A stretch of DNA of 47,303 nucleotides from Bondarzewia mesenterica. Taxonomy: Eukaryota; Basidiomycota; Agaricomycetes; Russulales; Bondarzewiaceae. Numbering within the stretch: position 1 is the first letter of the stretch; each line of letters opens with the position of its first letter. The notes beneath the pieces were generated by a model. The model ran no database searches and was not told the origin of the DNA. It was given only the letters and a program-made list of their open reading frames with translations. Position numbers and translations under genes: made by a program. The stretch spans positions 1-47,303 of the forward strand of contig SGPL01000195.1 of assembly GCA_004802705.1 (NCBI GenBank), written 5' to 3'. Of this stretch, positions 33,848-43,759 are shown one piece after another.

Positions 33848-34935
33848 AAAGTGTGGATACCTAGGCAAGGTGTCCGAATAGATTACGCCGCCATCATCGA
33901 GATTTTGATACAGCAATTGGATGGACAATGTGAGTGACTCTTCATTTGTTTCTCAGAAGAATAGATTCAATTCGCATGTATAGATGATGAGATCCAACAG
34001 TCGACCGCTCTGCAATGGCTTGCAGAATTCCTTACTTTTGCTCAAGAAGTCATGGTCCCTTTCACGTCCCGCCTCATACCTGCCATCCTCCCGAACCTCG
34101 CACACCACATCCCTATGATCCAAACTGCTGCCAACTGCATGAACAAACCTCTCACGAACGTCATCCAATCGCTACCTTTACCTTCTGAAGTGCCCACTCA
34201 GCAAAACACATTTGACCGACCGACCAACGGTCCCTTGCGCAATGCTCCCTCTTCGCCTTCCCCCATCCCAAACTCTCCTGCCACCTCCCACCAAGCTACG
34301 CTTCCCGGCCAATCTTGAGATGTCAACTTTAGCTCACCTGAATCGAGCATGGAGATAGCAGGAGCGCCTACTCCCACCGCCAGTAACATCACCTTGCAGA
34401 AGTGCGCAAGTTTGTCTAATGAGGTTTCCGCTCCTCGCGGACTTGCGCTCATCGACGCGGAGCACTCAGCAAGCTGCTCAGCAGGAGCGGGAAGTGCAGG
34501 GCATGGAGGCGTTCGATTATCAGGTGATGGTGAATGCGCTGATGATCCAGTTTCTGAGCGAGCATGAGGAGACGAGGGTGGCGGCGCTGAAGTGGTTGAT
34601 CATGCTGCATCAGAAGGCGCCAAAGAAGGTCCGTTAATTGAATGATAGAAAGATGCTTGCTGATCGTTGAAGTTGTATAGATATTGGTGATGGATGATGG
34701 TACTTTCCCTGCATTGCTCAAGACGCTCTCAGATTCTTCGGAAGAGGTGGGTGGTAATGTATGCATGACACTATGGAAGTAAGTTTGACTGGCGAGTGCA
34801 GGTCATCAAACATGATCTGCAGCTGCTGGCACAAATTTCGTGTCGCGGATCCCTGCTTCTCATTCAGTAAGTTTGCGATCAACTCTGGTTGCTCACAAGT
34901 AATTTTGTTAAAACGCCGTTCAGACTGAACATCTA
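33848..34935 (+). pseudogene. VAC14: VAC14 internal fragment
   Basis: Exon pieces read WIPRQGVRIDYAAIIEILIQ, a gtgagt donor, then DEIQQSTALQWLAEFLTFAQ, VMVPFTSRLIPAILPNLAHH and MIQTAANCMNKPLTNVIQSL, a TGA at 34316-34318, SSPESSMEIAGAPTPTASNI, a frame change, and AFDYQVMVNALMIQFLSEHE with RVAALKWLIMLHQKAPKK. After an intron, VMDDGTFPALLKTLSDSSEE; after another, VIKHDLQLLAQIS joins directly to RGSLLLI. VAC14 is a HEAT-repeat scaffold for the Fab1/PIKfyve complex that makes PI(3,5)P2 on vacuoles. Only the middle is present: the N-terminal HEAT repeats and the C-terminal third are missing, and about 28 residues are deleted after QIS. Introns are retained, so it is not a retrocopy. Confidence 0.85.
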
Positions 34936-35870
34936 CGAACCAGGCAAGAGTTATGCTGTGTGGAAGGCAATTTCCTGAAATGTTCAGTTTGTTGAGGACG
35001 GGCGAGCAATCATGATGCAAAGGAAATGTGAGATTTCAGAACATCCAGTTTTTGTTCGCAAATTACGTTAAAAATTAAAAAATTAAAAATACCACATAAT
35101 AAACTCTTTGAACAATAGTCGGAATGCTTTGAAACACTATTGAGATGATCGCTTTTGCCCAACAAGGTGAATTGGTGGTTTGCAGCACTCCATGGGAGAG
35201 ATAAAAAGCTTACAAGAACGGCAACTATGAAAATGAAAGAAGACGGGTTACCTGAAGGTAGTGCTAGTCCGAGCCGTGAGTCGAATCTCTAAGACGTAGC
35301 AGACAAATCTGTCGATAGGTGATGTCTGCAAGGAAAGAAATGCGAAAAACTTGGACCTGCGGCATCATCAAAATTCAATAATGCCTCTACCAGTCGCATT
35401 TTGGTTCATAGTGCGTAACTGCAGCACGATCGCAGGCTGGCTTCACGTGACTATAAACCTCTAGCGGCTTCAAGCAGTTTCAAGCTTCCGCCTGAGGCCA
35501 TCTGCCCAAACTTCAAGCTCAAGGCCTCAAAGCCTCAGCTTCAACGTTTGAACAGCAAGCATCACCGACTAGCTGACACTGTCCCTTGAGCTCCCTCCAG
35601 CTTCTTCGAGCTTCACACCTTATACGACAAGTCAACTCACCTGCCATCATTTTCGTTAAAATCGAGTGTAGTCACCACTCCGTTTCCTCATTCACATGTC
35701 TGACAAACCGCCCTTTTCACGTTTTATAATACAGATGATTTATCGTCAGCATCGGCATCAACAACTCTGTCCGTCATCCCACCAGCTTTCTCAACGTCCA
35801 TCACCACCAATCTACTCAACAGCATCCGTGCTCTCTAGAGCTCTCCTTTGCATCCTCCACCACGCTCGTC
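34936..35870. other. Spacer between VAC14 and MRC1 pieces
   Basis: The first part is AT-rich (AAATTAAAAAATTAAAAA near 35070). From about 35445 to 35620 the motif GCTTCAAG or its variants (TTCAAGC, CTTCAAGCTC, AGCTTCAACG) repeats densely after CACGTGACTATAAA. No coding block is supported until DENLGLSSSPHGFS near 35925. Confidence 0.4.
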
Positions 35871-35876
35871 TCCTCG

Positions 35877-37378
35877 TAGTATTTTGATAATAATGATGGT
35901 GAGGGTGGAGTGGCGGGTGCATCGGATGAGAACTTGGGCCTGTCATCCTCGCCACATGGCTTTTCGCAGCTCGTCGGCTCTGGCACTGTGCAAGCTGTGC
36001 AGGAACCTCAAGCCGTCAAGCTTGGTGGGCTGGCAGATGCGTTTGAAGAGACTCAGATGCGATCTCCACTAACCAGCTCAGTTTCATTGCTTGGTAGATG
36101 TCTGAACGATGAATCTGGCTTGACCATCTGAGAAAATTCAACATGGTGCTCCAGCCCATGCTTGAAGTCGACGAGAAGCTGCAGGGAAAAGCCGACTCGA
36201 TTTTCGAGAAGGAGCAGGAGTTTTTACTCCCAGCTGCTAACCGCCCACTTCAAAACAAAGCTCAACTCTATGTGATAGAGAATGGGTTAGTGCCACTCCT
36301 TTTTTTTCAATCATGTCTATCTAACACGAATTCAAAAATGGGGGGTCACGTAGGTTTCCCACTCAGACGCGACCGAACGTGTCTAGGTCCAGAGGTCTAC
36401 CAGCCTTCACCCTCAACATGCTCAAATTTTTTTCAGGTCGCAGCCCTCACCGGCCACGGTATTCTTGCAGCGCCAGCCTCTCTGTACAATTGCGTTCTCA
36501 GATGCAGAAGACACTCCCTTGTGCATGCTGCCCCACTGCCTGCAGCGCCGTCCGTCCCCTGTGCCAGGCCTTGACGGAGTGGATGGTTACCACTCCTCAC
36601 TGCCGCCATCACCCTCTGCATCTCCCACACATGGGAAACAGCTGCGCAATGCGTTTGATGTCCTCCACGCAGGTAAAAAAGCACGTGGACGAGTTAAAGA
36701 AGTCATTGCGATCCGAGTTTGTCGAAGCTGAGGCAGTGGAGTCAGACGAGGAGGATACTCTCAGGTTTGGTGGTGCCATGAAAAAGAAAGGGGATGACAA
36801 TGAGCAGGATAAGGTCACTGAGGGATTGGTGGCACGACTATGACCGAAAATGCACTGATGAAAAATTTGGTGCTGGAGAAGGTCAAGTGAGTATCTTCGG
36901 TGTCCCTCAGTTTCGTTCACCGATCACGACATCATCATGACCTTAGGGAACACCAAGAAGAGGATGATGCCAAGCTAAAGAAATTGCATAGGGACGCTGT
37001 TGAGGGAAGGCTGAGGGTCAAGCGATGGGATCGCAGCATTGACCTTGAAGACAGTGAGTCCGAGGAAGAGGACTACGATGTGTAGATGGCGCGCTTGCGG
37101 ACGAAGAAGTGAAAGATTGATGGTGATAATCTTGAAGCTCTCGGTGAGTCTCTCAATCCTTGGCCCAATCCTTAACCCTCTTACTCGATATTGTTCAATG
37201 CGCAGCCAAGAATCCGGAGACAATTGCGTTCTATCAGGCATATGGGCAGCCTATGGTCGACGACTTTGCCGAGTTCGCCCACCTTCGACGGGATGATGCT
37301 ATGGACATTGGTAGCAATGCCGAAGCAGAAGACGAGCCTCGCGAACCTCTGCAGGGTCGCACAAGGGAACCGCGTAAG
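35877..37378 (+). pseudogene. MRC1: MRC1 (replication checkpoint mediator) relic, main part
   Basis: Blocks in order are AGASDENLGLSSSPHGFSQL, VKLGGLADAFEETQM, LQPMLEVDEKLQGKADSIFE, EVYQPSPSTC, RPSPVPGLDGVDGYHSS and HGKQLRNAFDVL. The MRC1 domain follows: SEFVEAEAVESDEEDTLRFG, LVLEKVK, an intron, EHQEEDDAKLKKLHRDAVEG and RLRVKRWDRSIDLEDSESEE. TAG (37083) and TGA (37110) then fall in RARLRTKKRK-like text, before KNPETIAFYQAYGQPMVDDF and AMDIGSNAEAEDEPREP. MRC1/Claspin couples the replisome to Rad53/Chk1-type checkpoint signalling. Frame changes near 36130, 36390 and 36700 plus the two stops show it is dead. The N-terminus is missing. Confidence 0.8.
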
Positions 37379-37465
37379 TCATTCTTGCTTTTCTCGTCAT
37401 CCCATTGGTGAATTTCTATTCTGTAATTTAATTTCTTTTTTATTTTGTTAATCATGTTTTTGTAT

Positions 37466-38030
37466 TCAGATTCAAGACATCGACGCGGTGCTGACGGTCG
37501 CGCAACTGCTCTTCCTCAAAGCTGAAGAGATGTCTAAACCGATTCATCTGTACATGAACTCGCTTGGTGGTAGCTTTCGCTGCTAGACCGGCCATTTACG
37601 ACACAGTGAGCTCTTTTTTCCTCCTCTCCCTATCCCTCCCTCTTCTTGTCTGCTCCCCATGTTCTCCCCCTTCCCATTTGCAGCTAGGGGGTGGAGATAG
37701 GTGGGGGGTCAGAGGCAGAGGTGCTTTTTTTGGGAACTGGTGTAGGTGCAGGTTAGATCTCCCTCGCTCGCTATCGCACTTGAACTCACATCTCCTCACT
37801 GATACACACCTACTGCGTAGGTCAGGTGAGCTCCATGGGTCTCTCCTCCTTGCCGCAGGTACGTTCTCCATCTACCCTCCCACAGAATGAATCTGATCTA
37901 CCTCGAACCATACATGAACACATCACACGCGTGCATCACGCATCACGCAGACTTCATACATCATGAACAGGTGAGAACGGAAAACGACAGTGCTTGCCCA
38001 ATGCCAGCATCATGATTCACCGTGAGCCCA
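37466..38030 (+). pseudogene. ClpP protease relic, intron-bearing
   Basis: After a ttcag acceptor the text reads [20 protein letters not shown] and [14 protein letters not shown], then a damaged version of the SVTAGLAIYDT segment (ARPAIYDT in a shifted frame) and a donor-like site. At about 37830 a piece resembling SSMGSLLLAAG, the segment around the catalytic Ser, appears with a frame slip. At 37975-38025 GENGKRQCLPNASIMIH follows, the segment with the catalytic His. ClpP is the serine peptidase of the mitochondrial ClpXP system. N- and C-terminal parts are absent. The piece lies between two MRC1-like blocks on the same strand. Confidence 0.75.
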
Positions 38031-38059
38031 CCTCCCATCCTCACCCACTTCCCCCAATC

Positions 38060-38570
38060 TCAATCCCACCTCTATCTTCCGTTTGAGAGGTCGAGCTTTG
38101 TCCCATTCGAAGCGCGTTGATACGCTCGACCCGAACGATGTCTCTTGGGTTGACAGCCACGATTCAGAGGACAAAGACATGACCAGAGTGCGTGAAGTAC
38201 CTTTGGGGTCCACAAGCCATAAGCCAATGGACACAGACGTATGCCCTCCTTCCCTTCAGCTTCACACTCAGCCTATTCTAAGGTGTCTTCAATACAGCGT
38301 CCTCGCCGTGGCGAGAGCGAATAGGAAAACATGGGCAAAGAACGAAAGTCTGTCGCAGCACATCAGAACAGGGCACTCAGGTGCTGCAATGGCCGTGACT
38401 GGGTTGGGGAAGAAGGTCGGTGGTGCCGCCGAATGGTGGTAGGAAAGGGAAAGCACGGAAGAGGATTCGACTTTGACTCTTTGAAGAATGGGTGCGCTGG
38501 CAATACGCAGCTGGATGGCTGGATGATGACGGCGATGTTCGGACAGGTCACTTCCAATTGACCAAATTCG
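38060..38570 (+). pseudogene. Probable MRC1 C-terminal tail relic
   Basis: The plus strand reads SKRVDTLDPNDVSWVDSHDS and EDKDMTRVREVPLGSTSHKP, then an intron-like stretch, then TGHSGAAMAVTGLGKKVGG. LDPxDVSWVD followed by an acidic run and a Gly/Ser/Lys-rich AVTG-containing tail fits the extreme C-terminus of fungal Mrc1 proteins as I remember them. Several frames are open here, so exact exons are uncertain. If correct, the MRC1 relic is interrupted by the ClpP piece. The alternative is an unrelated protein tail. Confidence 0.45.
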
Positions 38571-38991
38571 ACAATGGGAGCAGATTGTTTTGTGCTGGAT
38601 GACTGTTTTGATGGATCTCTTTGATAGTCGATGTTCGTAAATGTCTGAAAAGAAACTTGAGATATGGTGAGGATGCGCTTCATATGAGATTCTGGCGTGC
38701 ATCTCTCATTTGTGCTGAGGAATTATAAAGAGAAAATATGAAAGAAAAGAGAATATTTGCTTAAGGTATGCCCTTGGAAAAAAGGGGGAGAAAGTCGAAA
38801 ACATCATTGGCATCCATATGCGAGGCATATGCGATACAAATGGCAAATATTCACCGCAGAATGCTCCAGCGTGAATGGTGAATCCTTTTTTCATTTACTT
38901 TGAAAAGAACAATTTGAAAATATATAAAGGAATTTTAAAATTGGTTATTGGAGTAAATGCTGAGTATATGTTATGATAAATACATTATTTG
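38571..38991. other. No gene seen
   Basis: AT-rich DNA between the gene-fragment cluster and the inverted-repeat element. It contains CATATGCGAGGCATATGCGA near 38815, a short palindromic duplication. Confidence 0.4.
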
Positions 38992-38993
38992 TA

Positions 38994-39650
38994 CAGTGTT
39001 GACCTATTCCTTGATCCACAACTTTGCCCGATGCGTTCTCAGTCAGATTCCATCAGTCTTACACAAAATAAAGCTTGTAGTTAGCTAATATACTATCTTA
39101 AGATCATATCCTCCAACTCTGAAAGCCAATGGATTAAGTGGCCAAGAGTTGTTTGCAAAACGATCTGAAGGTCGAATTTTATGACACCCCAGTCCTTGAT
39201 CTGCATGTGACATCATGTGACCCCGCCAAAATCTGCCAAACTCAAGCCAGTTGAGCTGTCACTTCTATCACACTCATCCTCTTTTGGTCTCTTTTTCAAA
39301 AGACTTGAGTCTCAAGCACCAGCTTGTGCTTCAATACCATTGCTTGTTTTTCATAAAATGTTCTTTAGGAGCCTCTTAATATAATAGAATTTTTTTGGTA
39401 TTAATATTGACTCAAATTTTACATATAATTGAGTGACAAAAGTTGTAATCATGCAATTAGGGTCATTTTGAGGATGAATCCAAGTGCTATTCTACAACCA
39501 CCTCACTGGCACACACAGAAAATTCAGGCAATGGTCCTTACATATGAAAGAATATTCATACCAAAGAGGTAATGAAAATCTTCAAAATTGCATGAGTTAT
39601 TAGCAGGTGGATCAAGGAATGGGGTAAGATCAAGGACTGGGTCAACACTG
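38994..39650. mobile_element. MITE-like element, TA-flanked, 657 bp
   Basis: The left end CAGTGTTGACC (38994) matches the complement of the right end GGTCAACACTG (39640-39650). Both ends are flanked by TA (38992-38993 and 39651-39652). After the outer 11 bp the right end has an extra 18 bp; then both share ATTCCTTGATCCAC. The motif CCAGTCCTTGATCT also occurs internally at about 39189. CAGTG ends, a TA target and no open frame fit a non-autonomous Tc1/mariner-type element. The interior is AT-rich. Confidence 0.75.
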
Positions 39651-39652
39651 TA

Positions 39653-40446
39653 CTGCGTGACATTTCAACTTCAACGTTTTAGTAAGTTCCAGCCAGCCAG
39701 TTTCCAGTTTGAGGTGTACAATCATCATACACGGCCCTCCGGGCAACACCTGTTCCTCCCGTGACTGTGGATGGGTCCTTGTTACATACACCACCTTTCG
39801 TGCATTCACCGTACATTGCACGTGATAGTCGTGCCGCGCCGCTAAACTTGAGCAAATATCGTGTTTCTATCACGGTGGATATGTATATCATCAACAACAC
39901 TTGCACGCTTACCAGAACGCGGAGAATCCAGAGATTCCGAACAACGTCTTTTAGACATAGTGAATACGGTGATGATGTTGTACAGAACCAAAGATTCGAA
40001 CACAGCCCAGAAGCCCCTAGCGTAATCGGCCGTGACGTACGCCCGTAACCGATCTCACAGAAGAAGGTCACAAAAGCGTGAGCTCAACGATTGAGGTCAC
40101 ATTCCCACGACATATCGAAGTGAAACCTGTCCCTGTTTCACAGGAACAGGAATAGAAGCACCCGAGTACACATATAGGTATGCTGGTACAGTCGGCACGT
40201 CCCTTGGCAGCATTAATTTAACAGAACCTCAAACCAGGTAAATTTGCGACACGTCCTCGACTCCTCGAGTGCCTTGAGATTCAGAATTCTGAGGATCTTA
40301 TTGGCACAGAAGATTTCGGGAAATATCTAAACTTTCGGGAATTCCAACGTTCGTTTCTGGTGACGCTTACCGTAACTCACTGAATTAGTTTCAAATTTTG
40401 TCAGTCTAAGGGTACTTCGCCGGGCCGTCTACGCTTTACGCTCGGT
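39653..40446. other. Upstream region of ARH1
   Basis: No exon is supported. A hairpin with 11-bp arms (CCTGTCCCTGT / ACAGGAACAGG, one mismatch, loop TTC) lies at 40126-40150. The minus-strand 130-codon frame at 39679-40071 has no motif and probably is chance. Confidence 0.4.
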
Positions 40447-41959
40447 ATGACGCATCTGAAGTTAGCCATCATAGGTGCTGGCCCATCTTCATTCTATGTT
40501 GCTTCTCGCCTCTTGTCTCTTTTCCCCCAAGGGAGCGCATCTTCGCAGTTGAGAGTACACATGTATGATCGTCTATGGGCTCCTCACGGACTTGTACGCT
40601 ATGGTGTAGCACCAGATCATCCCGAAGTCAAGGTAGGCATAGATGGAAGAGTGGCCAAAACTGTGCTCATTTTCTTTCCTGCTTAGAACTGCACCCACAA
40701 ATTTGATCAAACAGCCACAGACTCTCGATTTCGTTTCTTCGGAAATATCAATATCGGAGAGAATCCTTCGTCACTGATACCGCACACGGTGCACCTTCCG
40801 CTACCGTCTCTGCTCTCACACTACACCCATCTTTTGTTTGCTTCGGGTTGCACAGTGCCTATCCTTCACCCTGCTTTGCCACCTTCAAGGCGTACTGTTC
40901 CCGCCTTGTCACTTGTCCATTGGTACACGCAGCATCCCTCACGACCGCCTCCTCCCGCTCTCGACACAGTATCCCATGTTACACTCATCGGTCAAGGAAA
41001 CGTTTCACTTGACATCGCGCGCATGTTACTTACTTCTCCCTCCATCCTGGAGAAGTACGACGTCCCTGAACCCGTCCTTGAAGTCCTCCGACGATCTACA
41101 GTTAAACATGTGTCCATCGTCGGTCGTCGTGGACCACTCCAAGCAGCATTCACTATGAAAGAATTGCGGGAAATGATGAATCTCACGGAAGCATCTATGT
41201 TCCCGCTTGATGCATCGCTTCTCACTCCCCCGGTCGAGACTAAACTGACACGTCAACAATCTCGTACACTCCAGCTTCTCGAGAAAGGTTCTGCACACAA
41301 GTACGGCACGACACACAAAACATGGTCACTCGACTTTTTCCGCTCGCCCACTGGCCTCTTTCCACCTATGCCTAATTCAGCCTCGTCGCAATTAGCGCTT
41401 GCACACACTGCCCTAGACTCATCCGAGCGCGCAGTGCACACGGGGGCGACATCAACACTCGATACCGACCTCGTCATAACATCCCTTGGGCAACATGCAG
41501 ACCCGTCGCAGGCTTTCTATGACGCTGCTCTTGGCCACCTACGTACGGTTGGAGGACGTGTAATTGACGAGACCGGACGCGTGAAACGAAAACGTTTACG
41601 CCTCTGGATGGGCTGCTACAGGTGCTCGGGGAGTTCTGGCCTCGACGATGTTAGACGCATATGCAGTCACAGATACCATCTTGTCTGATCATTTTCCGGG
41701 TGACATGCAGACCACTTCGGCAACCCATGTGCCATCAGAAGGCGTAGAGTATGGACGGGAAATAATGAGTACGGATGTTGACCTAGAGAGTTTACCACGG
41801 GAGGTGGAAGATGGTATCAGAACACATGAAGTGACCGAGTATGGGCAGTGGAAGACGATAGATGCGGAAGAAGTGCGAAGGGGCGAGGCCAGAGGGAAGG
41901 AGAGAGAGCGGATGGGATGGGAAGAAGCTCAGCAATTTCTTAGGTCAAAGGCTTCATAG
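40447..41959 (+). CDS. ARH1: NADPH:adrenodoxin/ferredoxin reductase, one frameshift
   Basis: Exon 1 is 40447-40632 and the intron 40633-40686 (gtaggc...ttag). The protein has the FAD-binding GAGPSSFYVA (from residue 10), RYGVAPDHPEVK, CTHKFDQTATDSRFRFFGNI, the NADPH-binding GQGNVSLDIAR (from residue 164), VGRRGPLQAAFTMKELREMM and SLDFFRSPTG. It transfers electrons from NADPH to mitochondrial ferredoxin for Fe-S, heme A and ubiquinone synthesis. Near 41580, after DETGRVK, the frame changes; the conserved YASGWAATGARGVLASTM and LDAYAVTDTI continue one frame over to the stop at 41957-41959. No GT-AG intron fits there, so this is a 1-base indel or a sequencing error. No mitochondrial presequence precedes residue 1; an upstream exon may exist. 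It converges on OMA1. Confidence 0.9.
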
Positions 41960-42062
41960 TGTGCATATTGGTCGACGATATTTTCCTTTGTGAATTAAGA
42001 ATGACCAATCCCGACTTGGGGAGCTAGCATACAAAGGTCGGAAAGCTGAGAATGCTATGTCA

Positions 42063-43759
42063 CTACCACGGAGATCCCGTGAAACTGTCTCTGAACGCAG
42101 CCATATGGTCAGAAAGCCCACCACATTCGGCACTCGCGGCTTGTATTGCGTAGGCCTCTGGAAGCTGTTGCTCTAGCAACTAAAGACAAGACAGGTATCA
42201 GCATATACAGTGGATCAAGCAATCTCAAAAGGGCCTACTTACACGGATTCGTTTCTCTGAGAGAGGATGCGTAGAGAAAAAGTCTAGGTTGACCGCACCC
42301 GTTCGGCCTTTCTCTACTTCGGCGAGTCGAGCAAACAATCTGATAAGGAAATTTAGCTTCAGAGTCCGTTACTGTAGGCTCAGAACACTCACTCGGGAGC
42401 CGCGCGAGGATCAAAGCATGCCTTCGCGGCCAACCTGAGGCCAATTGTATCCGCTATATAGCAAAGAACGGCTCGTTAGCGTTCCAAAGTTTTGCAACCG
42501 GGGCACACCTACCTTCCAATTCTTGAGTGCGCGAGTTCGGCAATTCTATGATAAATGTGGTCACAATACTGGTGACACTATGACCAAATCCAAGTGCCTC
42601 CAAGAAAAAAGCGGCGAGCAAAAAGATTTTGGCTTGAGAATATCGCTCTCCTGAGTGGCGGGCAACTGTGTGATGTCATTGATGTGAGTAAAGAGAGGGA
42701 AAGATAGAGGTGCTTGCCTACGTGGCCAACTTCTGAAAAACATATGAAGAGATGAGTGATTATGAGAGCGTTAGTTTGCCCGGATAGATAGCCTACCATG
42801 ACCGATCACAGCAGCAAGCCCCTGCTCGTCCTTACATACTGGAAGGATACCAGTGAAGACCACAATTGCCCCTGAGTTTGCATGAGATTGGCACTTAAAA
42901 CGATAGCAGTGAAAGATAGCCGCCACTGACCTGGGAGCGCCATAGCGTTCATGACCTTCGCATCATTCACAACCACCAATTGCCACTCTCTTTGGGACAA
43001 TGGTTTTGAAATCTCGGCACGTGTCTTATCGGCATCTACATCCCAGAATTCGGACGTCTGGTCGACAGATTCCGATGATCCCAGAAAGCCCAATTCAGAT
43101 GATCGTACAAACCCAAGATTATTGGCTTCAAGGATCCGTGAGACTACGGTGTGTACGTGTCGTGTGATGGGATGGTTTTGAGGGAGGATGTGCCCTCTGA
43201 ATTCTTCGAGTAACATCTGGTTAGAGGCTGAGGCCAGCTGGGACAAAGATGTTGGTCGGCAATGATCAGTTTCAAAAAAAAATAATCCGAGGTACATACT
43301 GAAGCCTCGAATTTCGGACTGATGTCCATGAATCGCAATCGACCGGTTTCCGGGACGCGCTCTAAACTGAGATCGCGGCGTCAGAAACTTTTCTTTCCTC
43401 AAAGCATCCTCGAGGAAGGAAGAAATGTTTGTGTATGATGCGAATGCTTACTGAAGGACAATATAAATGCCAGCACACCCAACTAAAGTCCCGACGATGC
43501 GGTACTCTAATCGTCTTCGTTTATCATGTTTGCCGGCGCTCTGTGTGAACCGAACATATTGTGCGCCTCTTCGCGACGGTGTAAAAAATTGACGGCTCTG
43601 TTGTGCTAGAGGGCGAGTAGTTGTACAGCGCGCAAGATAATTCTGCATTTGCGGTATACGAGTCCTAGTTGTGGATGCACTGCATCCGAAATATCTCGGG
43701 AACCCAGAGGCTGCGGCTCCCCGGAAAACAGTAGATGCCATGTCTTTGACTGGTACCAT
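42063..43759 (-). CDS. OMA1: OMA1-type M48 mitochondrial metallopeptidase
   Basis: Nine exons: 43759-43452, 43366-43300, 43237-42931, 42871-42797, 42732-42718, 42665-42513, 42453-42393, 42339-42243 and 42179-42063, giving 399 residues. The N-terminus is basic, with an inner-membrane segment near residues 86-102. Then come ERVPETGRLRFMDISPKFEA, PQNHPITRHVHTVVSRILEA, WQLVVVNDAKVMNAMALPG, IVVFTGILPVCKDEQGLAAV, the zinc motif HEVGH (252-256), ARHSGERYSQAK, the ligand Glu308 in EADTIGLRLA, ACFDPRAAPELFARLAEVE and FFSTHPLSEKRIR. OMA1 processes inner-membrane proteins under stress. Exon 5 is only 15 nt and is followed by a GC-AG intron; this choice alone keeps frame and motif. Start could be the second Met (MASTVF). 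No breaks seen. Confidence 0.93.

Noticed and set aside
30650..38990. Helitron ends around the gene-fragment cluster
   Set aside because: I looked for a 3' CTRR preceded by a short GC-rich hairpin and for a 5' TC at an A/T target, and found no convincing pair. Capture by such an element remains only a hypothesis.
39679..40071. 130-codon minus-strand ORF upstream of ARH1, with a 95-codon plus-strand ORF opposite
   Set aside because: No motifs, no splice partners, and the position fits the ARH1 upstream region.
41026..41477. Minus-strand ORFs within ARH1
   Set aside because: They are shadows of the strongly conserved plus-strand reductase.
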